Part shown: positions 7,788-17,505 of the stretch, piece by piece
Position numbering within the stretch: position 1 is the first letter of the stretch
How the letters are laid out: the number at the start of each line of letters is the position of its first letter
NCBI GenBank assembly: GCA_947453725.1
Contig: CANGHH010000007.1
Coordinates: 62,001 to 126,000, forward strand
Reading direction: 5' to 3'
DNA length: 64,000 nucleotides
From: Betaproteobacteria bacterium
Lineage (GTDB): Bacteria > Pseudomonadota > Gammaproteobacteria > Burkholderiales > Burkholderiaceae_C
Made by a program: the position numbers and the translations under genes
Notes under the pieces: model-generated
Told to the model about the DNA's origin: nothing
Databases searched by the model: none
What the model saw: the letters and a program-made list of their open reading frames with translations, nothing else

Positions 7788-9941
7788 TCAGGGAAGCAGC
7801 ACGGTGCTGGCGGTGGCGGCGGTGATCAGGGCGTCGCGGTCGGCGGCCAGCAGGTAGCCCTGCGCGAAGGCGCTGTTGGCCGCGTTGGTGACAGCCGCGA
7901 CGTAGCCGGCGTGGTCGACATAGCGCTCTTGCAGCGAACGCCTGGTGTCGCCCGTGGCCTGGCGTTCGGCCAGGGTCTTGGCGAAGGGGATGTAGCCGCC
8001 GACGTAGTTGCAGACCTGACCCTTGTGGAAGCCGGTGTTGGAGATGTTCCAGCCGGTGTAGGTGCCCAGCGGGGCCATGTTCAGCACCGTCGGCACGCCG
8101 CCCACTTCATTGCCGTCGGCGTCGATGCGCGGCACCTTCATCGGGATCACCCGGGTGATCGGCGGCGGCAGGTTGGTGGCCACGCCGGTGGCGTCGCTCT
8201 TGTTGAATTGCGGGCCCCAGTCGTAGTCGAAGACCGGGAACATGAAGTTCTCGGTCTTGAAGACGTTGTAGTCGACGCCCGGAACGCCGGCCGGGAAGTT
8301 GGCGCCGATGAAGGACGGATCGACCAGGTTGCCGCCGGCCAGCGTCGGGTAGCGGCTGACCGGTGGCAAGGTACCGCGCAGCAGCCATTCGCGCATCGCC
8401 GAGCGGATGACATTGACCATCTGCGCCGACGGCATCGGGTTGGCCAGCAGCGTCGCCGCAGCGCCCGCGTTGTAGTTGTTGCCGGGGCAGCTGGCCGTGG
8501 TGGCGGGCTGATGGGTGAAGCCGCCTGCGCCGCCGCCGTGGGTGGTGCTGGGCACGTAGTAACGGCGGACGTTGCGCGTCAGCGGAATGTCGGTGTCGGC
8601 GCCGGTGCCGACCCATTCCATCGTCATCTTCAGTGCATAGACCTCGGCGCTGCCGAAGTGCTCGATGACCTTCGGGCAGGTGCCGTTCAGGTTGCAGCGC
8701 GAGAAGATGCTCTTGGTCGGGTTGCCGCGTGTGGCGTCCGGGAAGTCGGTCCACCACTGTGCGCCTTCGCTGCCGGTCTGGTAGAGCTCGAGCACGCCGT
8801 CGGGCTGACCCCAGCGCATGTTGGCGACCACGCGGCGGCCGGCGATCTGCGGCCAGGCGCCGTCGTGCACCTTGCGGTTGCTCTCGTCCTGGTTCATGCC
8901 CATGTAGATGAACTGGCGCGTGAAGTTGCCCGACTGCGACGAGCCGCGCATCGACGAGGCGGTGATCTTCCCGGCGATCGGGTTGGCGGTGCCGAAGTCG
9001 TCGGTCGCCGAATACTTGAAGAAGGAACCGACGTCGCGGAAGGCGGCGATGCCGGCACCCAGCACGTAGGCGCCCTTGGCCGGGTAGACCAGCTGGTAGA
9101 GCAGCTTGGCGTCGAAGCCGTTCTTCAGGCAGATCTGCACCGGCAGGCTGGCCGGCAAGGCGGTGGTGGCGATGTTCTGCGGCGTGCCCGGCCAGGGGTT
9201 GGCGGCGCTGCAGGTGGCGTAGGCCCAGTCGGTGGATGGGATCACCGAGCCGACCGTCACCACGCCGTCGCTGGTTTCGTGGGTGTGGGTGGTCAGCGTG
9301 GCCTGCGTGGTGTCCAGCGTGGCCGGCAGGTAGGGCACCGGGTTGCCGCCTATCAGCAGCCCCTGCGAGGCCACACCGCTGCGGTTGACGATGCGCGCCA
9401 GCACGTTGCCGGTGACGAGCGAGCCGTCCGCGTTTTTGGCCATCGGCAGCACCAGCCAGTGGTTGGTGCCGGTGGCGTGGTTGGTCGGGATGGCGGTGGC
9501 ACCGGCGTTGTCGCCTTGCCAGGCACTGGCCAGCAGCACATCGCCATTGCCCAGGCCGACGCCGCTGGGGCTGATCGTGCCGCCACGGTTCGGTACGTCG
9601 TGCCACAGGAAGCCGCTGGACGCGCTCATGTCCACGGGTTTGTTGATCGTGAAGGCCGCCTCGTAGCGCAGCTTGCCATCGGGGTCCAGACCCAGGCTGA
9701 GGTCGTTGATGACCGCGTTGTGGGCATCGGCGCCGTCGAGTTCACCGAAGGCGCGGCCGCGCAGGGTCTCGTAGGCCACGGCGACGCCGTTGACCCCGGT
9801 CACGCCCGTCAGCGCTGTGGTGCTGTCGATGACGATCTTGGTCACCCGCGCCTGGGCGGGTAGGGTCGCTGCGGCACAAGCTGCAGCCATCAGGCTCAGG
9901 GCCAGGCGCGTGCCGGGTCCGCGAAATGCGCGTCGGTTCAT
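7788..9941 (-). CDS. secreted alpha/beta hydrolase-domain protein
   Basis: A 717-residue exported protein with a signal peptide (residues 1-31, ending PAQA). The block at residues 331-360, with SSQSGNFTRQFIYMGMNQDE and KVHDG, matches the nucleophile region of a family of large secreted alpha/beta hydrolases (Abhydrolase_10 type), where an S-x-S-G elbow precedes an F-x-x-x-G-x-N-x-D-E segment. The likely nucleophile is the second Ser of SQSG, about residue 337. The later HGGGAGGFTHQ stretch (about residue 478) could be part of the active site but I cannot assign it. The substrate is unknown. The gene lies downstream of msrQ and 29 bases upstream of the PEP-CTERM gene, which is probably co-transcribed. 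Confidence 0.78.
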   Translation of the reverse strand: MNRRAFRGPGTRLALSLMAAACAAATLPAQARVTKIVIDSTTALTGVTGVNGVAVAYETLRGRAFGELDGADAHNAVINDLSLGLDPDGKLRYEAAFTINKPVDMSASSGFLWHDVPNRGGTISPSGVGLGNGDVLLASAWQGDNAGATAIPTNHATGTNHWLVLPMAKNADGSLVTGNVLARIVNRSGVASQGLLIGGNPVPYLPATLDTTQATLTTHTHETSDGVVTVGSVIPSTDWAYATCSAANPWPGTPQNIATTALPASLPVQICLKNGFDAKLLYQLVYPAKGAYVLGAGIAAFRDVGSFFKYSATDDFGTANPIAGKITASSMRGSSQSGNFTRQFIYMGMNQDESNRKVHDGAWPQIAGRRVVANMRWGQPDGVLELYQTGSEGAQWWTDFPDATRGNPTKSIFSRCNLNGTCPKVIEHFGSAEVYALKMTMEWVGTGADTDIPLTRNVRRYYVPSTTHGGGAGGFTHQPATTASCPGNNYNAGAAATLLANPMPSAQMVNVIRSAMREWLLRGTLPPVSRYPTLAGGNLVDPSFIGANFPAGVPGVDYNVFKTENFMFPVFDYDWGPQFNKSDATGVATNLPPPITRVIPMKVPRIDADGNEVGGVPTVLNMAPLGTYTGWNISNTGFHKGQVCNYVGGYIPFAKTLAERQATGDTRRSLQERYVDHAGYVAAVTNAANSAFAQGYLLAADRDALITAATASTVLLP

Positions 9942-10018
9942 CGTTGTCTCCGTCTTTGTACCGCGATGTCCGCTCGCGGCTTGTGTGACGGAGTTTACGA
10001 ATCACTCCACAAGATTGG

Positions 10019-10038
10019 TTCGCGGGTTAGCCCGCGAA
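10019..10038 (-). terminator. hairpin after msrPQ (probable terminator)
   Basis: Perfect 8-bp inverted repeat TTCGCGGG / CCCGCGAA with a 4-base loop, 33 bases beyond the msrQ stop codon in the direction of transcription. The sequence after it on the minus strand is only mildly T-rich, so termination is plausible rather than certain. Confidence 0.5.
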
Positions 10039-10070
10039 GCGGCGCGAACTGTCCGGATATTGGCCTGTGT

Positions 10071-10703
10071 TCAGGCACCGACCCGGGGCGGACGCCGTGC
10101 CCGCAGCCGCTGCCACACCCGCCAGCCCAGCAGCAGCGCCATGAGGGCGGCGTAGACCGACCATTCGCCGAAGTTCTGCTTGGCCGCGCGCATCCAGAAG
10201 AAGTGCAGCAGGCCCAGCAAGGCGCTGGCGTAGACCAGCTGGTGCAGCCGCCGCCAGCGCGCCGCGCCCAGCCACTGGATGGCGCGGTTGAAGGACGTGG
10301 CGGCCAGCGGCACCATCAGCAGCAACGCGGCGGTACCGACCAGGATGAAGGGCCGCTTCGGGATGTCTTTCAGGATGGCGTCGACATCGAAGCCCATGTC
10401 CAGCCAGGCGAAGCCCAGGAAGTGCAGCGAGCCGTAGAAGAAGGTGAACAGGCCCAGCAGGCGGCGCAGCCGGAGCAGCGCGTTCAAGCCCAGGGCCTGC
10501 CGCAGCGGCGTGACGGCCAGCGTGAGGCACAGGCAGCGCAGCGTCCAGTCGCCGGTGCTGCGGATCAGCTTCTCGGCCGGGTTGGCACCCAGCAGATCGG
10601 CCCAGGCGCCGTAGAACAGCCACAGGAAGGGCGCCAGCACCAGCCCGAACAGCAGCGGCTTGGTGGCCTCGTGCAGCAGCAGTTTGTTGACGACCTTGGA
10701 CAT
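10071..10703 (-). CDS. msrQ: MsrQ, heme-binding membrane subunit of the MsrPQ repair system
   Basis: A 210-residue inner-membrane heme protein (YedZ/ferric-reductase-like fold). It passes electrons from the respiratory chain or a flavin reductase to periplasmic MsrP. It has about six hydrophobic segments and the conserved histidines expected to bind heme b: one in YGSLHFLGF near residue 93, and others in RRLHQLVYAS and LLHFFWMRA near 152-168. The ATG at 10703 gives the normal length. It lies downstream of msrP on the same strand, the standard msrP-msrQ order, but with a 99-base spacer carrying a poly-G element. Confidence 0.93.
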   Translation of the reverse strand: MSKVVNKLLLHEATKPLLFGLVLAPFLWLFYGAWADLLGANPAEKLIRSTGDWTLRCLCLTLAVTPLRQALGLNALLRLRRLLGLFTFFYGSLHFLGFAWLDMGFDVDAILKDIPKRPFILVGTAALLLMVPLAATSFNRAIQWLGAARWRRLHQLVYASALLGLLHFFWMRAAKQNFGEWSVYAALMALLLGWRVWQRLRARRPPRVGA

Positions 10704-10715
10704 GGGGGGTGGCGG

Positions 10716-10800
10716 TTCGATCCGATCCAGCTTCCCGCCGCGGAGCCGGCTTTGCCGGGCCGCTGGCGGACGGCCCCCTTGGGGGGGGGGGGCTCCATGA
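10716..10800. repeat. GC-palindromic intergenic element with 12-bp G tract
   Basis: The msrP-msrQ spacer holds a G-rich element: nested short palindromes (AGCCGGCT, and GGCCCCC against a G run) and an uninterrupted run of 12 G at 10781-10792 immediately before the msrP 3' end. It looks like a copy of a dispersed intergenic repeat, but no second copy is visible here. The homopolymer is a slippage-prone site. Confidence 0.5.
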
Positions 10801-10802
10801 CT

Positions 10803-11792
10803 TCAGTAGAGTTTTTTCAGGTCCATGCCGGCGTAGAGCTGCCCGACCTGCGCTTCGTAGCCGTTGAACATCAGGGTCGGCCGCTTCTTGGCGAACAGGC
10901 CGTCTTCGCCGATGCGGCGCTCGGTCGCCTGGCTCCACCGCGGGTGGTCGACCTTGGGGTTGACGTTCGAATAGAAGCCGTACTCCTGCGCGTTGGCGGA
11001 CTCCCAGCTGGTCTTGGGCTGCTTCTCGACGAAGCGGATCTTGACGATGCTCTTGCCGCTCTTGAAGCCGTATTTCCACGGCAGCACCGCGCGAACCGGG
11101 GCGCCGCTCTGGTTGGGCAGCACCTCGCCGTACAGACCGAAGGCCAGCAGTGTCAGCGGGTGCATGGCTTCGTCCATGCGCAGGCCTTCGACGTAGGGCC
11201 AGTCCAGCGAACCCGACGACAGCCCGGGCATCTGCGCCTTGTTGGCCAGGGTCACGAACTGCACGAACTTGGCGTTGCCGGTGGGTTCGACGCGCTTGAT
11301 CAACTCGGCCAGCGAATAGCCGACCCAGGGGATGACCATCGACCAGCCTTCGACACAGCGCAGCCGGTAGATGCGCTCTTCCATCGGTGCCAGCTTGAGC
11401 AGCGCGTCGAGATCCCAGATGCCGGGCTTCCTGACTTCGCCTTCGATGGCCACCGTCCAGGGCCGCGTCTTCAGCGAACCGGCGGTGCGCGCCGGGTCGG
11501 CCTTGTCGGTGCCGAATTCGTAGTAGTTGTTGTAGCTGGTGATGTCGGCGTAGGGCGTCAGCTTGTCCATCACCTGGGCCCCCGGCACGGCGCTCTTGTC
11601 GCCGGCCAGCGCGGCCAGCTTGCCCGGGCGCGGGGTCTGCGCCTGGGCCTGCCACGGCAGGGCGCTGGCGGCTGCGCCAGCGGCACCGGCGGCCAGCGTC
11701 TGCATCCAGCGGCGGCGCTGCTGGTAGACGTCGGGGGGCGTGATCTCGGAGGCGATCGGGTGGTCGTGGGCAGTGGACTTGAGCAGGTGCAT
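10803..11792 (-). CDS. msrP: MsrP, periplasmic protein-methionine-sulfoxide reductase catalytic subunit (molybdopterin)
   Basis: A 329-residue YedY-type molybdoenzyme that reduces oxidised methionines in periplasmic proteins. A Tat signal is visible: the twin-arginine segment QQRRRWMQ at residues 24-31, followed by an Ala-rich hydrophobic stretch. The mature protein has the sulfite-oxidase-like fold, with the molybdenum-binding cysteine at about residue 146 in RLRCVEGW. Other family blocks are [18 protein letters not shown] and [20 protein letters not shown]. The length is normal. It is first in an msrP-msrQ operon on the minus strand. Confidence 0.95.
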   Translation of the reverse strand: MHLLKSTAHDHPIASEITPPDVYQQRRRWMQTLAAGAAGAAASALPWQAQAQTPRPGKLAALAGDKSAVPGAQVMDKLTPYADITSYNNYYEFGTDKADPARTAGSLKTRPWTVAIEGEVRKPGIWDLDALLKLAPMEERIYRLRCVEGWSMVIPWVGYSLAELIKRVEPTGNAKFVQFVTLANKAQMPGLSSGSLDWPYVEGLRMDEAMHPLTLLAFGLYGEVLPNQSGAPVRAVLPWKYGFKSGKSIVKIRFVEKQPKTSWESANAQEYGFYSNVNPKVDHPRWSQATERRIGEDGLFAKKRPTLMFNGYEAQVGQLYAGMDLKKLY

Positions 11793-11880
11793 CTGGACTC
11801 CGTTGCGGTGATCGTCAGTCGGACGGGATGGCCCGGCCTGACACAGCCGCGATCAAGTGCCCGACCTTGCCACAAAGCAC

Positions 11881-11905
11881 AAGGGCCGGTGTGTCACCGG
11901 CCCTT
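11881..11905 (-). terminator. terminator after cytochrome c4 gene
   Basis: Perfect 11-bp stem (11881-11891 with 11895-11905, AAGGGCCGGTG/CACCGGCCCTT) and a 3-base loop. It lies 34 bases past the cytochrome gene stop in the transcribed direction and is followed on the minus strand by a short T-containing stretch. A 7-base unit (GTGCAGC) repeated about three times at 11911-11933 separates it from the gene. Confidence 0.65.
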
Positions 11906-11938
11906 GTTGGCGTGCAGCGTGCAGCGTGCAGCGTCCGC

Positions 11939-12607
11939 TCAGTGCAGGCCGGCCACGTAGTCGGCCACGGCCTTGATTTCGGCGTCGTTCAGCTTGGCGG
12001 CGATGCCCATCATCTGCGCGCTGTTGGCGCGGGCGCCCGAGCGGAAGGCCAGCAATTGCGCTTCGGCGTAGTCGCTGTGCTGGCCGCCGATGCGCGGGTA
12101 CTGGGCCGGGATGCCGGCCCCGTTCGGGCTGTGGCAGCCGGCGCAGGCCGGGACCTGCTTGCTGGCGATGCCCCCGCGGTAGATCCGCTCGCCCAGCGCA
12201 ACGGTGTCCTTGTTCTTGGCAAAGCCCGGCTTGGCGGTCTTGCCGGCGTAGAAGGCCGCGATGTGCTTCATGTCCTCTTCGCTGGCGATGCTGGCGGCCA
12301 TGCCCGACATCACCGCGTTCTTGCGCTTGCCGGCCTTGAACTCGGTCAATTGCTTGACCAGGTATTCGGCGTGCTGACCTTGCAGGATGGGATTGGCCGG
12401 GATGCCGCGCGAGCCGTCCTGCGCGTGGCAGGCGGCGCAGGCGACGGCCAGTTGCTGGCCCTTGGCGGGGTCGGCCTTGAAGGGCGCCGCCGCTTCGTTG
12501 GCGGCAGCCGGGCCGGCTGCCAGCAGGGCGAATGCCGAGGCGGCGAGCAGCGCCTGGGCACGGGCAGACCAGCTGGAACGCTGACCGGGGACAAGAATCA
12601 ACTTCAT
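11939..12607 (-). CDS. diheme cytochrome c4
   Basis: A 222-residue periplasmic c-type cytochrome, an electron carrier usually feeding terminal oxidases. It has a signal peptide (residues 1-36, ending AAA) and two class I cytochrome c domains, each with a CxxCH heme site: CAACH at 57-61 and CAGCH at 155-159. Distal methionines are likely in the NAVMSGM and AQMMGIA segments. The two-domain architecture and length match cytochrome c4. It is divergent from engB, with 58 bases between the starts. Confidence 0.92.
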   Translation of the reverse strand: MKLILVPGQRSSWSARAQALLAASAFALLAAGPAAANEAAAPFKADPAKGQQLAVACAACHAQDGSRGIPANPILQGQHAEYLVKQLTEFKAGKRKNAVMSGMAASIASEEDMKHIAAFYAGKTAKPGFAKNKDTVALGERIYRGGIASKQVPACAGCHSPNGAGIPAQYPRIGGQHSDYAEAQLLAFRSGARANSAQMMGIAAKLNDAEIKAVADYVAGLH

Positions 12608-12665
12608 GCGAGAGCCTTCAACAAGGTGTTGCTAGGACAACAAACCGCGAATTTTACAATGCACC

Positions 12666-13442
12666 ATGACCAGCACCTTGCACGCCACTCCATCGCCCCA
12701 CAGTCCGGCGGCGAAAATCGCCCTCGGCTGGACCCACGGCGCCCGTTTTCTGACCACCGCCAGCCAGCTCGACCAGCTGCCGGTGGCCGAATTGCCCGAG
12801 ATCGCCTTCGTCGGCCGCAGCAATGCCGGCAAGTCCACCGCGATCAACCGGCTGGCCCAGCAGAAGCGGCTGGCCTTCGCCTCGCGCACGCCGGGCCGCA
12901 CCCAGCACCTGAACGTCTTCGAGGTGGGCCCGAAAGACGCCGCCGACACCTTGCTGGTCGACCTGCCGGGCTACGGCTACGCGGCGGTCGAACGCTCGGC
13001 CAAGCTGCGTTGGCAGCAGGTGATGTCCGACTACCTGCAGTTGCGCCGGCCGCTCCACGGGGTGGTGCTGATGATCGATTCGCGGCTGGGTTTCACCGAC
13101 CTCGACCGCCGGCTGCTGGCGCTGATCGAGCCGCGCGTCGCCAACGGCGAAGTGCGCCTGCTGGCCTTGCTGACCAAGTCCGACAAGCTCAACCGCAGCC
13201 AGGCGCAGGCCGCTCTGCTGGCCGCCCAGGCGGTGCTGGCCGAGATGACCACCGAGGCCTCGGACATCGGTGTGACCCTGTTCTCGGCACTCAACCGGCA
13301 GGGCCTGGGCGATGTGGCTGAAGCCATTTACAGCTGGACCCATGCCCCTGCCGGGGCGCTGCCGTCGCCCGCCGAAGGCGTCGTGCCCGATGACTCGGCC
13401 GCGTCGGGCCCCGAAGGTGGGGCGCCCGCCGATCCGGTGTGA
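12666..13442 (+). CDS. engB: ribosome biogenesis GTPase YihA/YsxC/EngB
   Basis: A 258-residue TRAFAC GTPase needed for assembly of the large ribosomal subunit. All G motifs are visible: G1 GRSNAGKST at 50-58, G2 threonine in TPGRTQHLN, G3 DLPGYGYA, G4 TKSDKL and G5 FSA. The usual family length is about 200-220 residues; here an acidic/Pro/Gly tail (AGALPSPAEGVVPDDSAA and beyond) extends the C-terminus. Monocistronic and divergent from the cytochrome c4 gene. Confidence 0.95.
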   Translation: MTSTLHATPSPHSPAAKIALGWTHGARFLTTASQLDQLPVAELPEIAFVGRSNAGKSTAINRLAQQKRLAFASRTPGRTQHLNVFEVGPKDAADTLLVDLPGYGYAAVERSAKLRWQQVMSDYLQLRRPLHGVVLMIDSRLGFTDLDRRLLALIEPRVANGEVRLLALLTKSDKLNRSQAQAALLAAQAVLAEMTTEASDIGVTLFSALNRQGLGDVAEAIYSWTHAPAGALPSPAEGVVPDDSAASGPEGGAPADPV

Positions 13443-13496
13443 AGGCCGCGGTGGCCCGCTGCCAGGGCCCCGGCAAGATGGCCGTACCCGGGCCAC

Positions 13497-13531
13497 AAAA
13501 AAAGGCCTGCACCCCGAAGGTTTGCAGGCCT
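13497..13531 (-). terminator. Rho-independent terminator of groESL
   Basis: A 9-bp stem AGGCCTGCA/TGCAGGCCT (13503-13511 with 13523-13531), 11-base loop, followed on the minus strand by seven T (complement of A at 13497-13503). It lies 41 bases beyond the groEL stop codon. Confidence 0.88.
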
Positions 13532-13571
13532 GCGCAGAACGGCCCCGGCAGTCAGACTGCCGGGTGGGACA

Positions 13572-15338
<1,767 letters not shown>

Positions 15339-15344
<6 letters not shown>

Positions 15345-15629
15345 TTCAACGACGGCGAAGAGGTCTTCTTCGCGCATGACGAGCAGTTCGTCGCCATCGA
15401 CCTTGACGGTCTGGCCGCTGTACTTGCCGAACAGCACGCGGTCACCGACCTTGACGTTCAGGACGATGAAGTCGCCCTTGTCATTGCGCTTGCCCGGGCC
15501 GACGGCCAGCACTTCGCCCTGATCCGGCTTTTCGGCGGCGTTGTCGGGGATGACGATGCCCGAGGCGGTCTTGGTTTCCTGTTCCAGGCGCTTGACGATC
15601 ACGCGATCGTGCAACGGACGAAGTTTCAT
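15339..15629 (-). CDS. groES: co-chaperonin GroES (Hsp10)
   Basis: A 96-residue lid subunit of the GroEL/GroES chaperonin. Hallmarks are the N-terminal [14 protein letters not shown], the mobile-loop region [20 protein letters not shown], and [13 protein letters not shown] ribosome-binding AGGAG (complement of CTCCT at 15635-15639) precedes the ATG at 15629. First gene of the operon, under the CIRCE element at 15730-15756. Confidence 0.98.
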
Positions 15630-15729
15630 GGGATCTCCTTGGGGTCTGGTTGGTCATGGTGCGGGGAACTGAAGAAGTCAGTCCTCGCTCACAAGTGGTA
15701 ATCGGCGGAACGGGGTCCCTGTCCGATCG

Positions 15730-15756
15730 TTAGCACTCAGCGCATGCGAGTGCTAG
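15730..15756 (-). promoter_or_regulatory. CIRCE operator (HrcA binding site) of groESL
   Basis: TTAGCACTC, nine bases, then GAGTGCTAG: the 9-9-9 CIRCE inverted repeat with a single deviation at the last base. CIRCE is the site of the heat-shock repressor HrcA. It lies directly downstream of the -10 box of the groES promoter, about 100 bases before the groES ATG, so a bound repressor would block transcription. Confidence 0.95.
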
Positions 15757-15763
15757 CAGAACA

Positions 15764-15791
15764 ATTATAGGGACGCGGCGTGACAGTTCAA
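15764..15791 (-). promoter_or_regulatory. groES promoter, sigma-70 type overlapping a sigma-32-like sequence
   Basis: On the minus strand: TTGAAC (15786-15791), 16 bases, TATAAT (15764-15769). The same stretch reads CTTGAAC, 13 bases, CCCTATAAT, close to the heat-shock sigma-32 consensus (CTTGAAA, 13-15 bases, CCCCATnT). The CIRCE operator begins 7 bases downstream of the -10 box. Dual HrcA and RpoH control is known for groESL in some Betaproteobacteria. Confidence 0.75.
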
Positions 15792-15842
15792 GGGGGCAGA
15801 CCACAGGGAATCTGCGGGCCGCAAGGGCCACCGGACACCGCC

Positions 15843-16043
15843 TCAGGAACCCGGGGGCCGGCTCTCGTCTTCGGTCGGCGCAGCGGCCGGCACGCGGAAG
15901 CGCTCGCTGGCCCAGGCGCCGAGGTCGGCGCTGCGGCAGCGCTGGCTGCAGAAGGGCCGCCAGGGGTTGCCCGGGCCGAACAGCGATGGGCCCTTGCAGC
16001 CGGGGCAGGGCACCTGGCGCACCGCGGCGACCGGCTCGGTCAT
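15843..16043 (-). CDS. yacG: DNA gyrase inhibitor YacG
   Basis: A 66-residue zinc protein of the YacG family, whose E. coli member binds GyrB and inhibits gyrase. Zinc ligands are visible as CPGC near residues 13-16 and CSQRC near 32-36, with the family signature NPWRPFCSQRC followed by DLGAWASERFRVP. The ATG at 16043 forms an ATGA overlap with the zapD stop; a GTG two codons upstream is less likely. Last gene of the pilB-pilC-pilD-coaE-zapD-yacG run. Confidence 0.93.
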   Translation of the reverse strand: MTEPVAAVRQVPCPGCKGPSLFGPGNPWRPFCSQRCRSADLGAWASERFRVPAAAPTEDESRPPGS

Positions 16044-16795
16044 GCGCACAGCGCCAGGTCGAAGGCCGTGTCGACACCGGCGTTGCGCAGGCGACCTTCG
16101 GCGTCGGGGCGCATGAAGCGCACCGAGACCATCAGCCGGTGGCCGGTAATTTCCGGCACCAGTCCGCTGTCGGCGGCGATGCGCACGCGCAACAGCTGGT
16201 AGACCTTGCCGGCGGCCAGACTTTGCTGGTACTGGCCGCCGGGGGCCACCTGCCGCTGCGGGACGCCGCTGTCACGCAGCAGGCCCAGCAGCACCTGCAG
16301 GGCCTCGGCCAGCGGAGTCAGCGTGACCATCCAGCCCTGCAGGTCGCTGCGGCGCTGGTCAGGTGTGTGCTGCTGCCAGGCGTAGTAGGCCGGCAGGTCG
16401 AATTCGCAGGTGCCGCCCGGGATGTTGATGCGGCTGCGGATGCTCATCAGCCAGTCGTTGCTGGCCAGCACCTGCCCCGCCTTGCCGGGCAGCTGGTTCA
16501 GGCCGTTGAAGGCGTGGTCGATGCGCGCAATCATCGCGTCGAGCGCGGCTTCGGAAATGCTGGGATGGCCTCGGTAGCCGTGCAGCTGGCCGCGGTGGCG
16601 CTCCAGTTCCTTCAGCAGGTCGCTCTTCAGGTCGGCGCGCGAAGCCACATCCATGATCTCGAAGATCGTCGCCAGCGCGAAATGGTGGTCGACCGGCGCG
16701 TCGCGCGCCACCAGCTGGCCGAGGCGGTCGAACAGGTGTTCGAGCCGCAGCATCGTGCGGATGCCTTCGTTGAATGGATACTCGTACAGGACCAA
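16040..16795 (-). CDS. zapD: cell division protein ZapD (YacF)
   Basis: A cytoplasmic Z-ring protein of about 251 residues that crosslinks FtsZ filaments. The family start LYEYPFNEGIRTMLRLEHLFDRL is clear; no ATG lies just upstream, so I propose the TTG at 16795 (LVLYEYPFN), which gives the normal ZapD length. Later family blocks include CEFDLPAYYAWQ and the C-terminal RLMVSVRFM. It overlaps yacG by an ATGA and follows coaE by 59 bases, the standard betaproteobacterial order. The start codon is the uncertain part. Confidence 0.93.
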   Translation of the reverse strand: MVLYEYPFNEGIRTMLRLEHLFDRLGQLVARDAPVDHHFALATIFEIMDVASRADLKSDLLKELERHRGQLHGYRGHPSISEAALDAMIARIDHAFNGLNQLPGKAGQVLASNDWLMSIRSRINIPGGTCEFDLPAYYAWQQHTPDQRRSDLQGWMVTLTPLAEALQVLLGLLRDSGVPQRQVAPGGQYQQSLAAGKVYQLLRVRIAADSGLVPEITGHRLMVSVRFMRPDAEGRLRNAGVDTAFDLALCA

Positions 16796-16854
16796 GGCGG
16801 GCTCGTGTGGCAGGCGACAGGCGGGAAGCGGTGGATTGTTCCACAGCCCCTGCG

Positions 16855-17505
16855 TCAGACCGCGGTGCCGGCGGGCTGAAACAGGGCCGCCGGCGCAGCC
16901 CACAAGGCCCACAGCGCGCACACTTCGGCGTCCAGCTGCTGCAGCGTCAGGCCCTCGTTGGCGATCACGGCGTCGGCCACGCTGCGCCGCACCGCGCGTG
17001 GAGCTTGTTGCGCGATGACGCGCTGCGCGGCGTCTGCCGTCCAGCCCGGGCGTGTGAGCACCCGCGCGACCTGCGTCTCGACGCTGCAGTCGACCACCAG
17101 CACACGCTGCACGCGCGCCCGCCAGGGCCGCGGGCCCTGCGATTCGGCCAGCAGCGGCACGTCGAAGACCAGTGGCCGTTCCGGGTGTTGTGCGGCCTGG
17201 TGCAGCGCCTCGCTGCCGATCAAGGGGTGCAGGATGGCCTCGAGCTGGCGCTTGACGTCGGCATCGTTGAAGACCCGCAGGCGCATGGCCTCGCGGTCCA
17301 GCGCGCCGTCGGCGCTCACCACCTGCGGGCCGAAGTGCGCTGCCAGCGCCGGCATCGCGGCGCCGCCGGGCCCGGTCAGCGCGCGAGCGATGGCGTCGGT
17401 GTCGACGAGATGGGCGCCGCAGGCCACCAGCATGCGGGCCACCGTGCTCTTGCCGCTGCCGATGCCGCCGGTCAGGCCGATCTGCAGCCGGCCCGCGGCG
17501 CTCAC
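16855..17505 (-). CDS. coaE: dephospho-CoA kinase
   Basis: A 216-residue kinase for the last step of coenzyme A synthesis: ATP-dependent phosphorylation of dephospho-CoA at the ribose 3'-OH. It has the P-loop GGIGSGKST at 13-21, the DTDAIAR motif near 35-41, and the lid/CoA block HPLIGSEAL near 95-105. The start is a GTG at 17505 overlapping the pilD stop (GTGA); the reading frame stays open far upstream but without family similarity. Located directly after pilD, as in most Beta- and Gammaproteobacteria. Confidence 0.94.
   Translation of the reverse strand: MSAAGRLQIGLTGGIGSGKSTVARMLVACGAHLVDTDAIARALTGPGGAAMPALAAHFGPQVVSADGALDREAMRLRVFNDADVKRQLEAILHPLIGSEALHQAAQHPERPLVFDVPLLAESQGPRPWRARVQRVLVVDCSVETQVARVLTRPGWTADAAQRVIAQQAPRAVRRSVADAVIANEGLTLQQLDAEVCALWALWAAPAALFQPAGTAV

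Noticed and set aside
7911..9863. A 650-codon open frame on the plus strand opposite the hydrolase gene
   Set aside because: Shadow of the real minus-strand gene, which has a signal peptide and family motifs; the plus frame has repetitive Val/Asp/Gly/His composition and none.
11911..11933. Three tandem copies of a 7-base unit (GTGCAGC) after the cytochrome c4 gene
   Set aside because: Too short and too few copies for a CRISPR or a regulatory array; likely simple replication slippage.
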